Assembly: GCF_963678195.1 (NCBI RefSeq)
Contig: NZ_OY782759.1
Location: forward strand, 1 to 64,000
DNA length: 64,000 bases
Reading direction: 5' to 3'
From: an uncultured Hyphomonas sp.
Lineage (GTDB): Bacteria > Pseudomonadota > Alphaproteobacteria > Caulobacterales > Hyphomonadaceae
The notes beneath the pieces are model-generated. The model did no database searches. It was not told where the DNA came from and worked only from the letters and a program-made list of their open reading frames with translations. A program made the translations under genes and the position numbers. This document shows, piece after piece, positions 24,671-33,319 of this stretch (position 1 is its first letter; each line of letters begins with the position of its first letter).

Positions 24671-25591
24671 ATGAAAAAAATATTGTGCTTCACGCTATTT
24701 ATTTGCTGCGCTGCGATGCCGGTGAACGGTCAAACTATCGAAAAGGTTGAAATCGAGGGCGTATCGCTTGGGAGAGACATACGAACCATTGACCAATCAA
24801 CATTTAAACCGGGTGGGCACTTCGCCCCAAACAGATTGCGACGATCGCCTGATCGCGCATTGCGGTTAGCAGGCTACGGATTACCCCCAGAAATCGTCAT
24901 AGAACAAAGAGATGTAGTCGCGGAGGCGCTGACAAGTCAGATGCGTGCTGCCGGCATTACTCAAAACGCTGAGCCCAAAGTCGAAAATTCGGAGGTCTCT
25001 GCTAGTATCGTTGAGCGAAAACGGTACCCACTTCACCGTGAAGGAGGATCATTTCTAATTTTAGCTGATGAAGACTATGAGATCTTGGGATTTCTATACG
25101 AACGCGAACTTATTACCAGCAGGGAGTTCCTGAATGGTAAGAGAATAGACAAATCGAATATTATTGCGGCAGCATCTGAACGCCTTCAAATGGAACCGGA
25201 AAGGCAAGGAGTGCATCCGGGAGGCACTGCGTTCGCCATTTATACAGATACACCTGCTTGCGCAGCCAGCTTGACCGCAATTCCAACACCTAACGGAATT
25301 CTTGGAAAATACTCGTTTCCAACATTCACAACTCTTAGGTTCCACTATTCTGACCTTCTGAGGTATTTTACAAGATTAGGTATAGCCTATGAGGCTTGGC
25401 CGACCGAAACCCCTTCCAATGTTACACCCATGACTGATCAGAACTGTGAAAAGTATGTACTGGTAGAAGTTAGCCATCTGAAATCCGTTACCCAAGTCGT
25501 AGACGTACGTAAGTCTGCGGAAATGATCCAACGCATTGTTAAATGGGAGAATGAAGGGCAGACGGAGACTATCGAAATGAGCCCATTTTAG
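24671..25591 (+). CDS. orphan exported protein in an AT-rich insert
   Basis: A 306-residue protein with a textbook signal peptide (MKKILCFTLFICCAAMPVNG, then Q) and an ACGAGG ribosome-binding site. No domain is recognised. Visible features are EKVEIEGVSLGRDIRTID near the start, a FLILADEDYEILGFLYERE strand, three cysteines in the mature part (TDTPACAASL and TDQNCEKYV among them), and a polar C-terminus. Base composition and codons (AAA, ATA, TTA, AGA) are visibly AT-richer than the neighbours, a sign of recent acquisition. It is flanked by two versions of the thpR 3' end, so it is the cargo of that insertion. A periplasmic or secreted role is inferred from the signal only. Confidence 0.75.
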   Translation: MKKILCFTLFICCAAMPVNGQTIEKVEIEGVSLGRDIRTIDQSTFKPGGHFAPNRLRRSPDRALRLAGYGLPPEIVIEQRDVVAEALTSQMRAAGITQNAEPKVENSEVSASIVERKRYPLHREGGSFLILADEDYEILGFLYERELITSREFLNGKRIDKSNIIAAASERLQMEPERQGVHPGGTAFAIYTDTPACAASLTAIPTPNGILGKYSFPTFTTLRFHYSDLLRYFTRLGIAYEAWPTETPSNVTPMTDQNCEKYVLVEVSHLKSVTQVVDVRKSAEMIQRIVKWENEGQTETIEMSPF

Positions 25592-25616
25592 CTATGTGAT
25601 ACGTCATTTAGTGTGG

Positions 25617-25639
25617 CGAGACTGCAAGGTCTTTTTTTG
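25617..25639 (+). terminator. weak terminator candidate after the insert gene
   Basis: AGAC, loop TGCAAG, GTCT followed by six more T. The stem is only about 4-5 bp, so termination efficiency is doubtful. Confidence 0.3.
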
Positions 25640-25668
25640 CTACTCGTTGGGCTATTCAATCAGCCTTG

Positions 25669-25908
25669 AAAGCGATACGCAGCCTCTCGGCCCGATGCGA
25701 ACAGGCGGCGCGGCGCCCCTTCACCCCGCACGTCACGCTCGCCTACCTGCACAATGCCACGCTGGAAGACACCCGCCGCTGGGTGGAGCGCCACCATGAT
25801 TACCGAAGCGGCCCCTTCATCGCAGACCGCTTCCACCTCTATTCCAGCCACTCCGCCAAAGGCCGCCCCAGCCGGTATGAGGCGGAGGCGGACTATGTGC
25901 TGGAATAA
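25669..25908 (+). pseudogene. displaced 3' fragment of thpR
   Basis: The last 80 codons of a thpR allele, without the 5' half or the first HxT motif. By hand alignment with 24053-24316 it has an in-frame 24-base deletion (eight codons, LGFEPDRR missing) and about 24 mismatches over 240 aligned bases, mostly synonymous or conservative (VERHHDYRSGP versus VETHHAYRSGP). It therefore looks like a different functional allele rather than decay. It has no start of its own and ends TAA at 25908. Best read as the original gene end pushed downstream when the insert carried in a replacement end. Confidence 0.8.
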
Positions 25909-25912
25909 GTGA

Positions 25913-27457
25913 TCAGATCGCGGGCGTGAAACTCAGGTTCAGTTGCTGAACCAGCGGCGGAGTGTTGGGTGACATCAGGAGCCAGCCTTCCATCTGCCCA
26001 TTCTCGCAGGACCAGGTGAAGGTGCCGCTGAGATGGCCGTTCGCCTGGAACGGCGCATCGGTTTCACAGGCGCCGGCCTGTTCCTTCAGGTCTGCCAGCA
26101 CACGCTCACGCACCGGGATGGACGTATCCATCGTGAAGTTCATGGCCAGCTTGCCTTCGAGCGGCGCAAATCTGCCCTGTTCATAGACATCGCCCGCAGC
26201 GGCATAGGCATCGGCCAGCACAGCACTAACAGGCCATTCGCGGGACGGGAGGTCTCCGGCAGCTGCCAGCTCAAGCGCCGCTTCCCGCACGATCCGCGAC
26301 GGGGCCGCATAGGTCCGGTTGGCAAAGGCGAAAATGCCGACACCCGCCTCCGGCACCAGCAGCACGTTCGATCCATAACCCGGATAGCCGCCGGAATGCG
26401 CCATCGTCGTGCCAAGGTCGCACTCGGCGCTGACGGCGAAGCCCATCGCATAAGTCACGGCCACATCGCAGGTGTCGCCCTCTTCCAGACCTTCGCGGGC
26501 ATAGATCCGCGGAAAGTTCAGGCCCTGCGACAGCTCCCGCACGGAAGACCGCTTGACCGGCCCGGTGTCTGGCCCGTCACGGGGCGGCCAGGCATCCAGC
26601 AGGAAGGCGACCCATTTTTCGTAATCCTCTGCATTGGTCATCACCCCGCCCATCGCGCCGAACACGCCGGGGCCGAGCGCCGGCTCTTTCGAGAAGGCCC
26701 CCTCTTCCCAGCGATAGCCGAGCGCGCGGCGGTCCTGATCCACGGCATAGACATCATACCCGGTTGACGTCATGCCCAGCGGCAGCATGATCTCGGTACG
26801 GATATAGTCCTCATACGGCATGCCGGAGATATTGGTGACGATTCGGCCCAGAAGGGCGTAACCGAAATTGGAATATTCATAGGCCATCTGCGGCGCGCGG
26901 TTGAACGGGACGCCCTCTTTGAGGACTTCGGTAAACCTCTCCTCGGACATGTCCTGCTGGCGGTCTCCCCAGGGATTGTCCGTGACCAGCCCGCTGACAT
27001 GCGCGAGCAGGTCCCGCACGCGAATGCGCGGGGAGTCCGTGGTCGGATAGGTCCAGCCTCTCAGTTCCGGCACATAATATTCGGCCGGCGCGTCGAGATA
27101 CAGTTTGCCTTCATCGCGCAGCTTGAGGATGGCGAGCGCCGTGAACGCCTTGCTCATCGATGCGATGGAATAGAGCGAATCCGCCGTGACAGGCGCCTCG
27201 GTTTCGAGGTTCGCAACGCCGGATGTCTTGAAATAGACCAGTTCCCCATCCTTCACGATGCCCCAGACAAGGCCCGGCACATGCTGCTCCGTCTGGTAAT
27301 TCAGGAACCGCGCATCGATCCGGTCAGTGACCTCCACCGGAATGGCAGGCGCGGCAGCGTCCGGCGCAGGAACGGCTTCTTCCGCAAATGCCCCAAGCGC
27401 GGCCAGCGCAAGCGCCGATCCGGCAAGCAGGTTTTTCATCGGGTGAAGCTTCATCAT
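25913..27457 (-). CDS. serine hydrolase, class C beta-lactamase family
   Basis: A 514-residue exported penicillin-binding/esterase-type hydrolase. I start at ATG 27457 (MMKLHPMKNLLAG), which follows GAAGAGGA; the signal probably ends after GAFA. The catalytic set is S100-x2-K103 in SIASMSKAFTA, Y195-S-N197 in YEYSNFGYALLGR, and the third-box HSGGYPGYGS. A C-terminal extension of about 100 residues (TWSCENGQMEGWLLM) resembles the lipocalin-like tail of such esterases. Substrate unknown (peptidoglycan peptide, D-peptide or ester); resistance should not be assumed. It converges with the thpR fragment with 4 bp between them. Confidence 0.9.
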   Translation of the reverse strand: MMKLHPMKNLLAGSALALAALGAFAEEAVPAPDAAAPAIPVEVTDRIDARFLNYQTEQHVPGLVWGIVKDGELVYFKTSGVANLETEAPVTADSLYSIASMSKAFTALAILKLRDEGKLYLDAPAEYYVPELRGWTYPTTDSPRIRVRDLLAHVSGLVTDNPWGDRQQDMSEERFTEVLKEGVPFNRAPQMAYEYSNFGYALLGRIVTNISGMPYEDYIRTEIMLPLGMTSTGYDVYAVDQDRRALGYRWEEGAFSKEPALGPGVFGAMGGVMTNAEDYEKWVAFLLDAWPPRDGPDTGPVKRSSVRELSQGLNFPRIYAREGLEEGDTCDVAVTYAMGFAVSAECDLGTTMAHSGGYPGYGSNVLLVPEAGVGIFAFANRTYAAPSRIVREAALELAAAGDLPSREWPVSAVLADAYAAAGDVYEQGRFAPLEGKLAMNFTMDTSIPVRERVLADLKEQAGACETDAPFQANGHLSGTFTWSCENGQMEGWLLMSPNTPPLVQQLNLSFTPAI

Positions 27458-27580
27458 GGCAGTCCTCTTCCTTTTCCCCGCAACGCGCGCGGACACGGCG
27501 AAACCTAACGGCGGTTCCGAACAACCAGCAAGCGTGAGAAATCAAAAAATGACCGAGCGCTAATTGAACAGATTGTGCCC

Positions 27581-27599
27581 TTCAAACTCCAAGTTTGAA
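27581..27599. promoter_or_regulatory. 8-bp inverted repeat between two minus-strand genes
   Basis: TTCAAACT-CCA-AGTTTGAA, perfect, 33 bp beyond the stop of the AT-rich membrane gene and upstream of the serine hydrolase gene. No T-run follows on the minus strand, so an operator or RNA hairpin is as likely as a terminator. Confidence 0.35.
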
Positions 27600-27631
27600 A
27601 CTTCTGTCGAACTCTACACACCCAAAACCGC

Positions 27632-28609
27632 TCAGTCGCTCTGCTCAATCATGTTGGCATTCCATCGACTAAACGATCGCATCAAGTCCCGGTCCAGATT
27701 TGTAAAGGATCGCCTTTTGTCTCCAAAAATTATGCAATCTCCAATTTCTACTGAGGGCCACGATACGTCCGTCGTCGCAGCAGAGAATTGTTGCCGGCAT
27801 AATATGGCGTGGTCACCGATTATTCTTTCATCCGCCGATAGTAGTGTACAACCGATAGGAAGGCCGTTGAGATTGTCAAAATCGATCCTTCCTCCTCCAC
27901 GAAAGCGGTCGAACCGGATGTAACCGTTCTTAGATATGATATTTGAATCTCTGCTAGAACTGTCCTCGACTTTAATTTGACCGAATGGAATAATAAGATC
28001 ACTCGCAAGAATGAGGCTATCGGTTATCGTTACTTTTTCTGGAACAGGAGCCTGCAGATCGCCAACCGCGAACAACTCGAAGTCATTCAACCGACTATCA
28101 AGTATTCTAAACACTTTCGCCGAACTTCTTATTCTTGAGCGATCTAAGTTGCTGTCTCCTATGACGATAGAATTTGCTTCAATCTCCATTTCGGCACATC
28201 CAATTGGGAGGTCGTACAGCTCGACATAATCCGCTGATATCCTCACTTTGATGTTGTTTTCGATCAGGAAAAGGATCGCATCCTTGATTCGAGGATCGTA
28301 CCTGGATTCCAATTTGGTTTCGAAGCGACCGTGCTGCCAATCCCGCTTCAACAGATTCTGGGCTTCAGCAATTCGGATAGATCTCGCTGCTTCTAAATGC
28401 TCTTGAAGGTTGGTTTTCTCCAGCGCCGCCAGCTCTCTTTGAGCTTTCCGCATATCCACCTGGAGAACATACACCAAAACTGTGAACACAAGACCTGCGA
28501 GAGGAATTACAATAGGCATAGCCTTGAGCACTTTCTGCCAAGTACCACTCGCTTTTGTGGCCTCTGAATTTTGAGATCGATAACGAGGGATAGGGGGAGG
28601 GTGCTTCAT
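27632..28609 (-). CDS. orphan membrane-anchored protein, AT-rich, beside tRNA-Thr
   Basis: The protein has 325 residues from MKHPPPIPRYRSQ (ATG at 28609); the frame stays open into the tRNA gene, so longer starts are wrong. One membrane helix (IVIPLAGLVFTVLVYVLQV, about 35-53) is followed by a charged coiled-coil stretch (RKAQRELAALEKTNLQEHLE). The large C-terminal half has repeated short strands such as IVIGDSNLDRSRI, FRILDSRLNDFELF and VTITDSLILASDLII, suggestive of a beta-solenoid. No family recognised. Composition is much AT-richer than the surroundings and it lies at the 3' side of a tRNA gene, a common integration site, so it is probably acquired. Confidence 0.7.
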   Translation of the reverse strand: MKHPPPIPRYRSQNSEATKASGTWQKVLKAMPIVIPLAGLVFTVLVYVLQVDMRKAQRELAALEKTNLQEHLEAARSIRIAEAQNLLKRDWQHGRFETKLESRYDPRIKDAILFLIENNIKVRISADYVELYDLPIGCAEMEIEANSIVIGDSNLDRSRIRSSAKVFRILDSRLNDFELFAVGDLQAPVPEKVTITDSLILASDLIIPFGQIKVEDSSSRDSNIISKNGYIRFDRFRGGGRIDFDNLNGLPIGCTLLSADERIIGDHAILCRQQFSAATTDVSWPSVEIGDCIIFGDKRRSFTNLDRDLMRSFSRWNANMIEQSD

Positions 28610-28747
28610 TAGAAAAATGTGGTGGCACCCATCGGGAATGCAAGCATGTTTGATTATCCATGCCGGATGCCCTGCAAGCGCAGCAATACAATCCCCGCCG
28701 CAGCTGCGTAGCGTGGCGAAACGGTTTTCCGTGCCATGGGAAAAGAA

Positions 28748-28823
28748 TGGTGCCGCTAAGGTGACTTGAACACCTGACCCCCGCATTACGAATGCGATGC
28801 TCTACCAGCTGAGCTATAGCGGC
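28748..28823 (-). tRNA. tRNA-Thr (anticodon CGT)
   Basis: The 76-base gene includes an encoded CCA. The acceptor stem GCCGCTA/TAGCGGC is perfect. The D arm is AGCTCAGCTGGTAGAGC, the anticodon stem TCGCA/TGCGG carries loop TTCGTAA (anticodon CGT, reads ACG), and the T arm is AGGTGTTCAAGTCACCT. Nothing abnormal. Confidence 0.97.
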
Positions 28824-28914
28824 CTAGACCATTCTGAAGGCCCGCCTCATACCGGCAGATGCGCGGTTTCGCAAGACGCTTTTGCCATCCTGGGCAGTGC
28901 ACGTGCAGGCACGC

Positions 28915-30354
28915 TCAGTCGTCGTCGGAGGCGTAGTCCAGTGGCGGGCTGAGCGGACGGTCCGGCGCTTTGGGCGCTTCGGCGGCCGGTTCGTCCAGGT
29001 CCGGCCCCGGCAATGCAGGCACGCGCCCTGCCTCCAGCTCCCGGCCATAGGATTCATAGCGCGGGTGCACGAGGTCGCCGACATCGCCGAAGGCATAGAC
29101 CAGACGCGACCAGCCCTGCTTGTCGAATTCGAAGGCATTGCCTTTCGGGTCGATGTCCGACCAGTCCGGCTCACGTGAGGCCGATACGGCCATGCGGCCC
29201 CAGCGGGCGGCCTCCGACGGATCGCCATAGCCTTTCAGCGCCCGTTCCATCAGCAGGCAGAGCCGCGCGGTCGGGTTCTCTTCGACCAGCAGGGCCAGCG
29301 AGCGGATCGCTCCGACCCATTCGGCCTTGTCCATGGCGATCTCGGCCATCAGGATCTTGCTTTCGCGGTGGTTCGGCTGGGCCGCGATCAGCGCCTGCAG
29401 GCGATGGGCGATATTTTCCTGGCTGTCCTGCGGCACGAGGCGGCGGCAGAGCTGCGCCAGCGCCGGGTGCGGGCGCGCCTTCCAGCCAAGTTCCAGCACG
29501 CCCTGCGCGGCCTTGGCTTTGCCGTCCACCATCAGCGCCCTGGCGCCGTGGAAAGCGGCCGGCGGGAAGCCCGGCGCAGAGCGGATCGCTTCGGCCAGCG
29601 CCTTCTGGGCCTCGCTCTTGCGGTCATGCGGAAGACCGGCGGCATGAGCCGTCAGCAGCACGGCGCGGCGGCGGCGCAGGCTGTCGCCCTTGATCATGCC
29701 GCGGCGTTCGCCCGTGGTCAGCGTATCGAGCGCCTTCTCCCACTCCCCTTTCGAGACCTGCAGGTCGAACAGGGAATTGAACGGCCAGTCGGCAGAGGAT
29801 TTGAGACCGAGCGCTTCGCGGGCACGGGTCTCCGCCGTTAGCTGGTCGCCGCGTTCGGAGGCCGCCATGGCAGAGCCGCGCAGGCCAGCCAATTGGCCGC
29901 CCGGCAGACGGGTCAGCTGGCTCCAGGCCCGTTCGGCCCCGGCCCAGTCATCATTCGCTTCGGCGGCGCGCGCTTCGAGCAGCAATTTCAGGCGTTCGTC
30001 CTCGGCATGCTTGGCTGCCTTGCGGGCAAGCTTCAGCGCGGCTTCCGCGTCGCCGGCTTCGGCAGCCAGCAGGCCTTCGGTCAACGCGGCATTTGCCTTG
30101 CGCGATTTCGACCGGCGGCGCGAACGCGCGATCCGGCCCGGTAAAACGAAGATGCCTGACACGACCCACCAGGCCGCCGCCATCAGGCCCGACAGGGCCA
30201 GGACGAGCGCCACGGCGGCGCCGGACTTGATGGAAATCTCTTCTGCCCCGATCGGCACGGTCACCTTGCCGGGCAGCGTATAGGCCCACCAGCCGAAAGC
30301 GAGCGCTGCAATCAGCACAATCAGAAGCACGAGAAACACGATGATTCGGTTCAT
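28915..30354 (-). CDS. hemY: HemY family inner-membrane TPR protein
   Basis: A 479-residue protein from the ATG at 30354, which overlaps the upstream stop (ATGA). Two N-terminal membrane helices (IIVFLVLLIVLIAALAFGWW and AVALVLALSGLMAAAWWVV) flank a short periplasmic loop with the LPGKVTV segment typical of HemY_N. A long helical, TPR-like cytoplasmic part follows (AALTEGLLAAEAGDAEAALK, WSRLVYAFGDVGDLVHPRYE). It is not the protoporphyrinogen oxidase also called HemY in Gram-positives; its exact part in heme synthesis is unsettled. The C-terminal tail is acidic. Confidence 0.9.
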   Translation of the reverse strand: MNRIIVFLVLLIVLIAALAFGWWAYTLPGKVTVPIGAEEISIKSGAAVALVLALSGLMAAAWWVVSGIFVLPGRIARSRRRSKSRKANAALTEGLLAAEAGDAEAALKLARKAAKHAEDERLKLLLEARAAEANDDWAGAERAWSQLTRLPGGQLAGLRGSAMAASERGDQLTAETRAREALGLKSSADWPFNSLFDLQVSKGEWEKALDTLTTGERRGMIKGDSLRRRRAVLLTAHAAGLPHDRKSEAQKALAEAIRSAPGFPPAAFHGARALMVDGKAKAAQGVLELGWKARPHPALAQLCRRLVPQDSQENIAHRLQALIAAQPNHRESKILMAEIAMDKAEWVGAIRSLALLVEENPTARLCLLMERALKGYGDPSEAARWGRMAVSASREPDWSDIDPKGNAFEFDKQGWSRLVYAFGDVGDLVHPRYESYGRELEAGRVPALPGPDLDEPAAEAPKAPDRPLSPPLDYASDDD

Positions 30355-31529
30355 GGTGTCTTGGCGCCCCCATCCGCCAGGGCGAGGCGCACGGCCTCCA
30401 GCGAGTTTTCCAGAGTGATGCGGCGTTTCGCATCTTCGGTCCATCCGGACATTGCCGTTCCCGGCGGTCCGTCCAGCCGGCTTGTATAGGACACGGCCTC
30501 TTCGAGGTCACCCTTTTCGAGGGCTTCGGCCGCCCGCGAGAGAAGCGCGAACGGATCGGCATCCGAGCCGTCTGCCTTGCGGACCGTGACGGCGCCGCCA
30601 AAGAATTTGTTGATCCAGCCCCAGCGCCCGGAATCTTCTGTCGGCACCGTGCGCCGCGCTGCATCGGCCGCCACAGCAAAGGCGTCTTTCAATTCCGCCA
30701 GTGTCGGTGCGCCGGATGTTGCCAGCGGGCCAAGCGCCCGGACATCGTCAACGGTTGGCAAAGCAGAACGCAGCGAGCGGTAATCCGATTCAAACGGGTC
30801 TCCCCGGCGCGATGCTGCTTCGATCGCAGACAGGGCAAGTGCCGCTTCAGCAACGGAACTGGCCGAGGCCGCCTCAGCCCGGGCATCGCTCTGCTGGGTC
30901 TGTACGCGCGCGAGCATGTCGGCGAGCGAGCGGCCCTGTTTGGTCTGTTCCAGAGTCGAGTCGCGCAGCGTTTCGACCTCCCGCTCCACCGCGGTGACGC
31001 GACTGCTCATGTCAGGCGGCACCGGGCGGGCTTCGAGCGCCTCCAGCCGGTCGGACAGAGCACCGAGCGCACGGGCGAGATCTTCAGGGGCGACCGTATC
31101 GCCGACTTCCACCGATTCCAGCGCATCAAGACGGGCCTCGATCGCCGTCAGGTCCACCGGGGCGGACTGCGTCACAGGCAAATTGTCGATCCGATTGGCC
31201 AGCGCGTCGATCCCTGCCCTCAGCGCGTCGCGATCATCCGGAGCCGACTGTTCCAGTTTGCCGATCCGGTCATTCAGCGCGGCAACTTCTTCATTCGCAT
31301 TGCCAAGCCCGCTTGGCATCATCAGGTGCCCACCGATGCCGATCACGCCGCCCAGCCCGGCGGCGACGAGGCTCATCAGGCCCGCGCCCAGCCAGCCCGG
31401 CCCGCTGCCGGACTTCGGCGTCTTCCCCTCTTCCGGGGCCAGTTCGAAATCTGCGTCGATCGGTTCTGCCGGGTCGACGGAGCTTTCAGGGATAGAATCG
31501 TCTGTCATTTCGAATCCGGTTTCTGACAT
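30351..31529 (-). CDS. alphaproteobacterial Mic60/mitofilin-like membrane protein
   Basis: A 392-residue protein encoded between hemD and hemY, the known place of bacterial Mic60 (COG4223). An acidic N-terminus is followed by one membrane segment rich in glycine (GWLGAGLMSLVAAGLGGVIG, about 45-64). Long coiled coils come next (LNDRIGKLEQ, LSDRLEALEARP, VEREVETLRD) and then a C-terminal mitofilin-like domain (ALPTVDDVRALGPLATSGAP, WINKFFGGAVTVRK). Bacterial Mic60 bends inner membrane and contacts outer-membrane partners, as at mitochondrial crista junctions. A start at codon 8 (MTDDS) is possible. Confidence 0.88.
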   Translation of the reverse strand: MSETGFEMTDDSIPESSVDPAEPIDADFELAPEEGKTPKSGSGPGWLGAGLMSLVAAGLGGVIGIGGHLMMPSGLGNANEEVAALNDRIGKLEQSAPDDRDALRAGIDALANRIDNLPVTQSAPVDLTAIEARLDALESVEVGDTVAPEDLARALGALSDRLEALEARPVPPDMSSRVTAVEREVETLRDSTLEQTKQGRSLADMLARVQTQQSDARAEAASASSVAEAALALSAIEAASRRGDPFESDYRSLRSALPTVDDVRALGPLATSGAPTLAELKDAFAVAADAARRTVPTEDSGRWGWINKFFGGAVTVRKADGSDADPFALLSRAAEALEKGDLEEAVSYTSRLDGPPGTAMSGWTEDAKRRITLENSLEAVRLALADGGAKTP

Positions 31530-31556
31530 CGCACACTCGCACAGGATTCCGGCGGC

Positions 31557-32261
31557 TCAAAGGCCGTCCGCCACCTTGGCGAGGACGCTGAGCAGCGCGT
31601 CTTCATTTGGCGCATCAGCAATATGGATCGCGGCGACCTCGCGGCCCTCCAGCGGCCGCACCGCCGCTTCCGAGATGGCGACGATGATGGCGTGTTCCAA
31701 GCCGCCCGCCGCCCAGGCAAAAGCCGCTGCCGCTTTCGCCGAATGGATCAGCACACAGGCAGGCCCCGCCGCCAGCGCCGCTTCGGCGTCCTGCGTCAGG
31801 TCATCGGCGGGCCGTGTTTCGTATAGCGCCAGGAAGTCCGCCGGAATGCCGCCCTCTTTCAGCCGGGCGACGAGCTCGCCGGCCGCAGCCTCATTGGCAA
31901 CATGCAGCACGCCTTCGGTGCCTTCCGGCAGGGCGACCAGAATGTCCGCCGCCAGCGCCGCCGCGTCGCCCGCCCCTTCATAGACGGCCGCGAAACCGGC
32001 TTCCCGCGCCGCAGCCGCCGTTGACGGGCCGACGCACCAGGCCTTTGCCGCCCGCAGGGTGCTGGCTTCTGTAAAGAAACGCACGCCATTGGCGCTGGTG
32101 AAGACGAGGTGCTGCACGGCCGAAAGGTCCGGCAGGTCGACCTTCAGCCGCGCCAGCGACAGCATGGGCGAGGCGATGGCCGGCAGGTCCATCGCCTTCA
32201 GCCGGGCCATGGTTTCGGAGGCGCCGGGCTCGGCGCGGGTCACGATGACCGGAAGGCTCAC
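31557..32261 (-). CDS. hemD: uroporphyrinogen-III synthase
   Basis: A 234-residue cytoplasmic enzyme that closes hydroxymethylbilane with ring D inversion to make uroporphyrinogen III. The family is poorly conserved; the visible markers are [17 protein letters not shown] at the start, [29 protein letters not shown], and [14 protein letters not shown] near the end. The identification is firm because it starts within the hemC stop (ATGA) and precedes the mitofilin and hemY genes. Confidence 0.92.
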   Translation of the reverse strand: MSLPVIVTRAEPGASETMARLKAMDLPAIASPMLSLARLKVDLPDLSAVQHLVFTSANGVRFFTEASTLRAAKAWCVGPSTAAAAREAGFAAVYEGAGDAAALAADILVALPEGTEGVLHVANEAAAGELVARLKEGGIPADFLALYETRPADDLTQDAEAALAAGPACVLIHSAKAAAAFAWAAGGLEHAIIVAISEAAVRPLEGREVAAIHIADAPNEDALLSVLAKVADGL

Positions 32262-33214
32262 CAGTCCCCCTCGAAGGCCGGCAGCTGGCCGCCAGCCTGC
32301 TGGCGGATGTCATTGGCGATGTCCTTGCCCAGCGCTTCGAGCTGCACTTCGCTCGCGCCCTTGCGGCAGGTGCCTTCGGCGCGCCAGCGGGCGCCGCCAT
32401 CCATGGCGAGGACTTCGCCGACGAGGTGCCATTCCTCGCCCTTGTCGAATGTGTGCGCGGCAATCGGCGTGCGGCACGATCCGTCCAGCGCCAGCAGGAA
32501 CGCCCGCTCGATCATGGCGGCAGCGGCAGTCGGCACATGGTTCAGCTTGTGCAGCACGGCGGCGGTGTCGGCGTCGGCATCTTCGCGCATCACCACGCCG
32601 ACAATGCCCTGCGCGGCGGCCGGCAGCATGTCGGTCAGCGGGATCGGGGTCGCCACGTCCGGCTGGCCGAGGCGCGTCAGCCCCGCCATGGCCAGATAAG
32701 TCGCATCCGCCAACCCCTCTTCCAGCTTGCGCATGCGGGTCGCGACATTGCCGCGGAAGGTGACGATCTCAAGATCCGGGCGCATCGCGCGGGTCTGCGC
32801 TTCCCGGCGCAGCGAGGCCGTGCCGACCTTTGCGCCCTGCGGCAGGTCCATCAGGCTTTTCGCATGCGGGGAGAGGAAGCCCTCGCGCGGGTCTTCCCGC
32901 TGCGGGAAGGCGGCGAACACCTGGCCCGGCTCCAGCACGGACGGCACGTCCTTCAGGCTGTGGACGGTGAGATCCACGTCACCGCGGGTCAGCGCCGCAT
33001 CCAGCTCACGGGTGAACAGGCCCTTGCCGCCGGAATTGATCAGGCGCTCAGTCGTCAGCTGGTCACCCGATGTGGTGAAGGTGACGATCTCGCCAATCAT
33101 GGCACCGCCGGAGGCCGCCTCGATCCCGGCGGCGATCTGATTTGCCTGAATCAGGGCCAGCGGCGAACCACGTGTCCCGATCCGGAGCGTTCTGGGGGAA
33201 TTTGTTTCAGTCAT
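32258..33214 (-). CDS. hemC: hydroxymethylbilane synthase (porphobilinogen deaminase)
   Basis: A 318-residue enzyme that polymerises four porphobilinogens into hydroxymethylbilane. Clear family segments: [53 protein letters not shown] and [11 protein letters not shown]. The dipyrromethane cofactor cysteine is C247 in [12 protein letters not shown]. It is the first gene of the hemC-hemD-mic60-hemY run, and its promoter must lie in the 105-bp gap shared with the divergent DUF885 gene. Confidence 0.96.
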   Translation of the reverse strand: MTETNSPRTLRIGTRGSPLALIQANQIAAGIEAASGGAMIGEIVTFTTSGDQLTTERLINSGGKGLFTRELDAALTRGDVDLTVHSLKDVPSVLEPGQVFAAFPQREDPREGFLSPHAKSLMDLPQGAKVGTASLRREAQTRAMRPDLEIVTFRGNVATRMRKLEEGLADATYLAMAGLTRLGQPDVATPIPLTDMLPAAAQGIVGVVMREDADADTAAVLHKLNHVPTAAAAMIERAFLLALDGSCRTPIAAHTFDKGEEWHLVGEVLAMDGGARWRAEGTCRKGASEVQLEALGKDIANDIRQQAGGQLPAFEGDW

Positions 33215-33319
33215 TCCCCTCCCCTAGCGCCGGGCGTGCCGCTTGCCAATTGACAGAGCGCCGCGGAAGCGACTACCAAGCCTTATCGTTTATCGAGAAA
33301 TCCTTTTTCGGAGCCCCCC

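Noticed and set aside
25596-25799. A frame running from the insert into the thpR fragment
   Set aside because: It reads the thpR fragment in the wrong frame, so it is an accident of the junction.
25913-27457. Antibiotic-resistance beta-lactamase
   Set aside because: The SxxK/YSN/HSG set is shared by esterases and D-peptidases, and the long C-terminal tail is esterase-like; no basis for a resistance claim.
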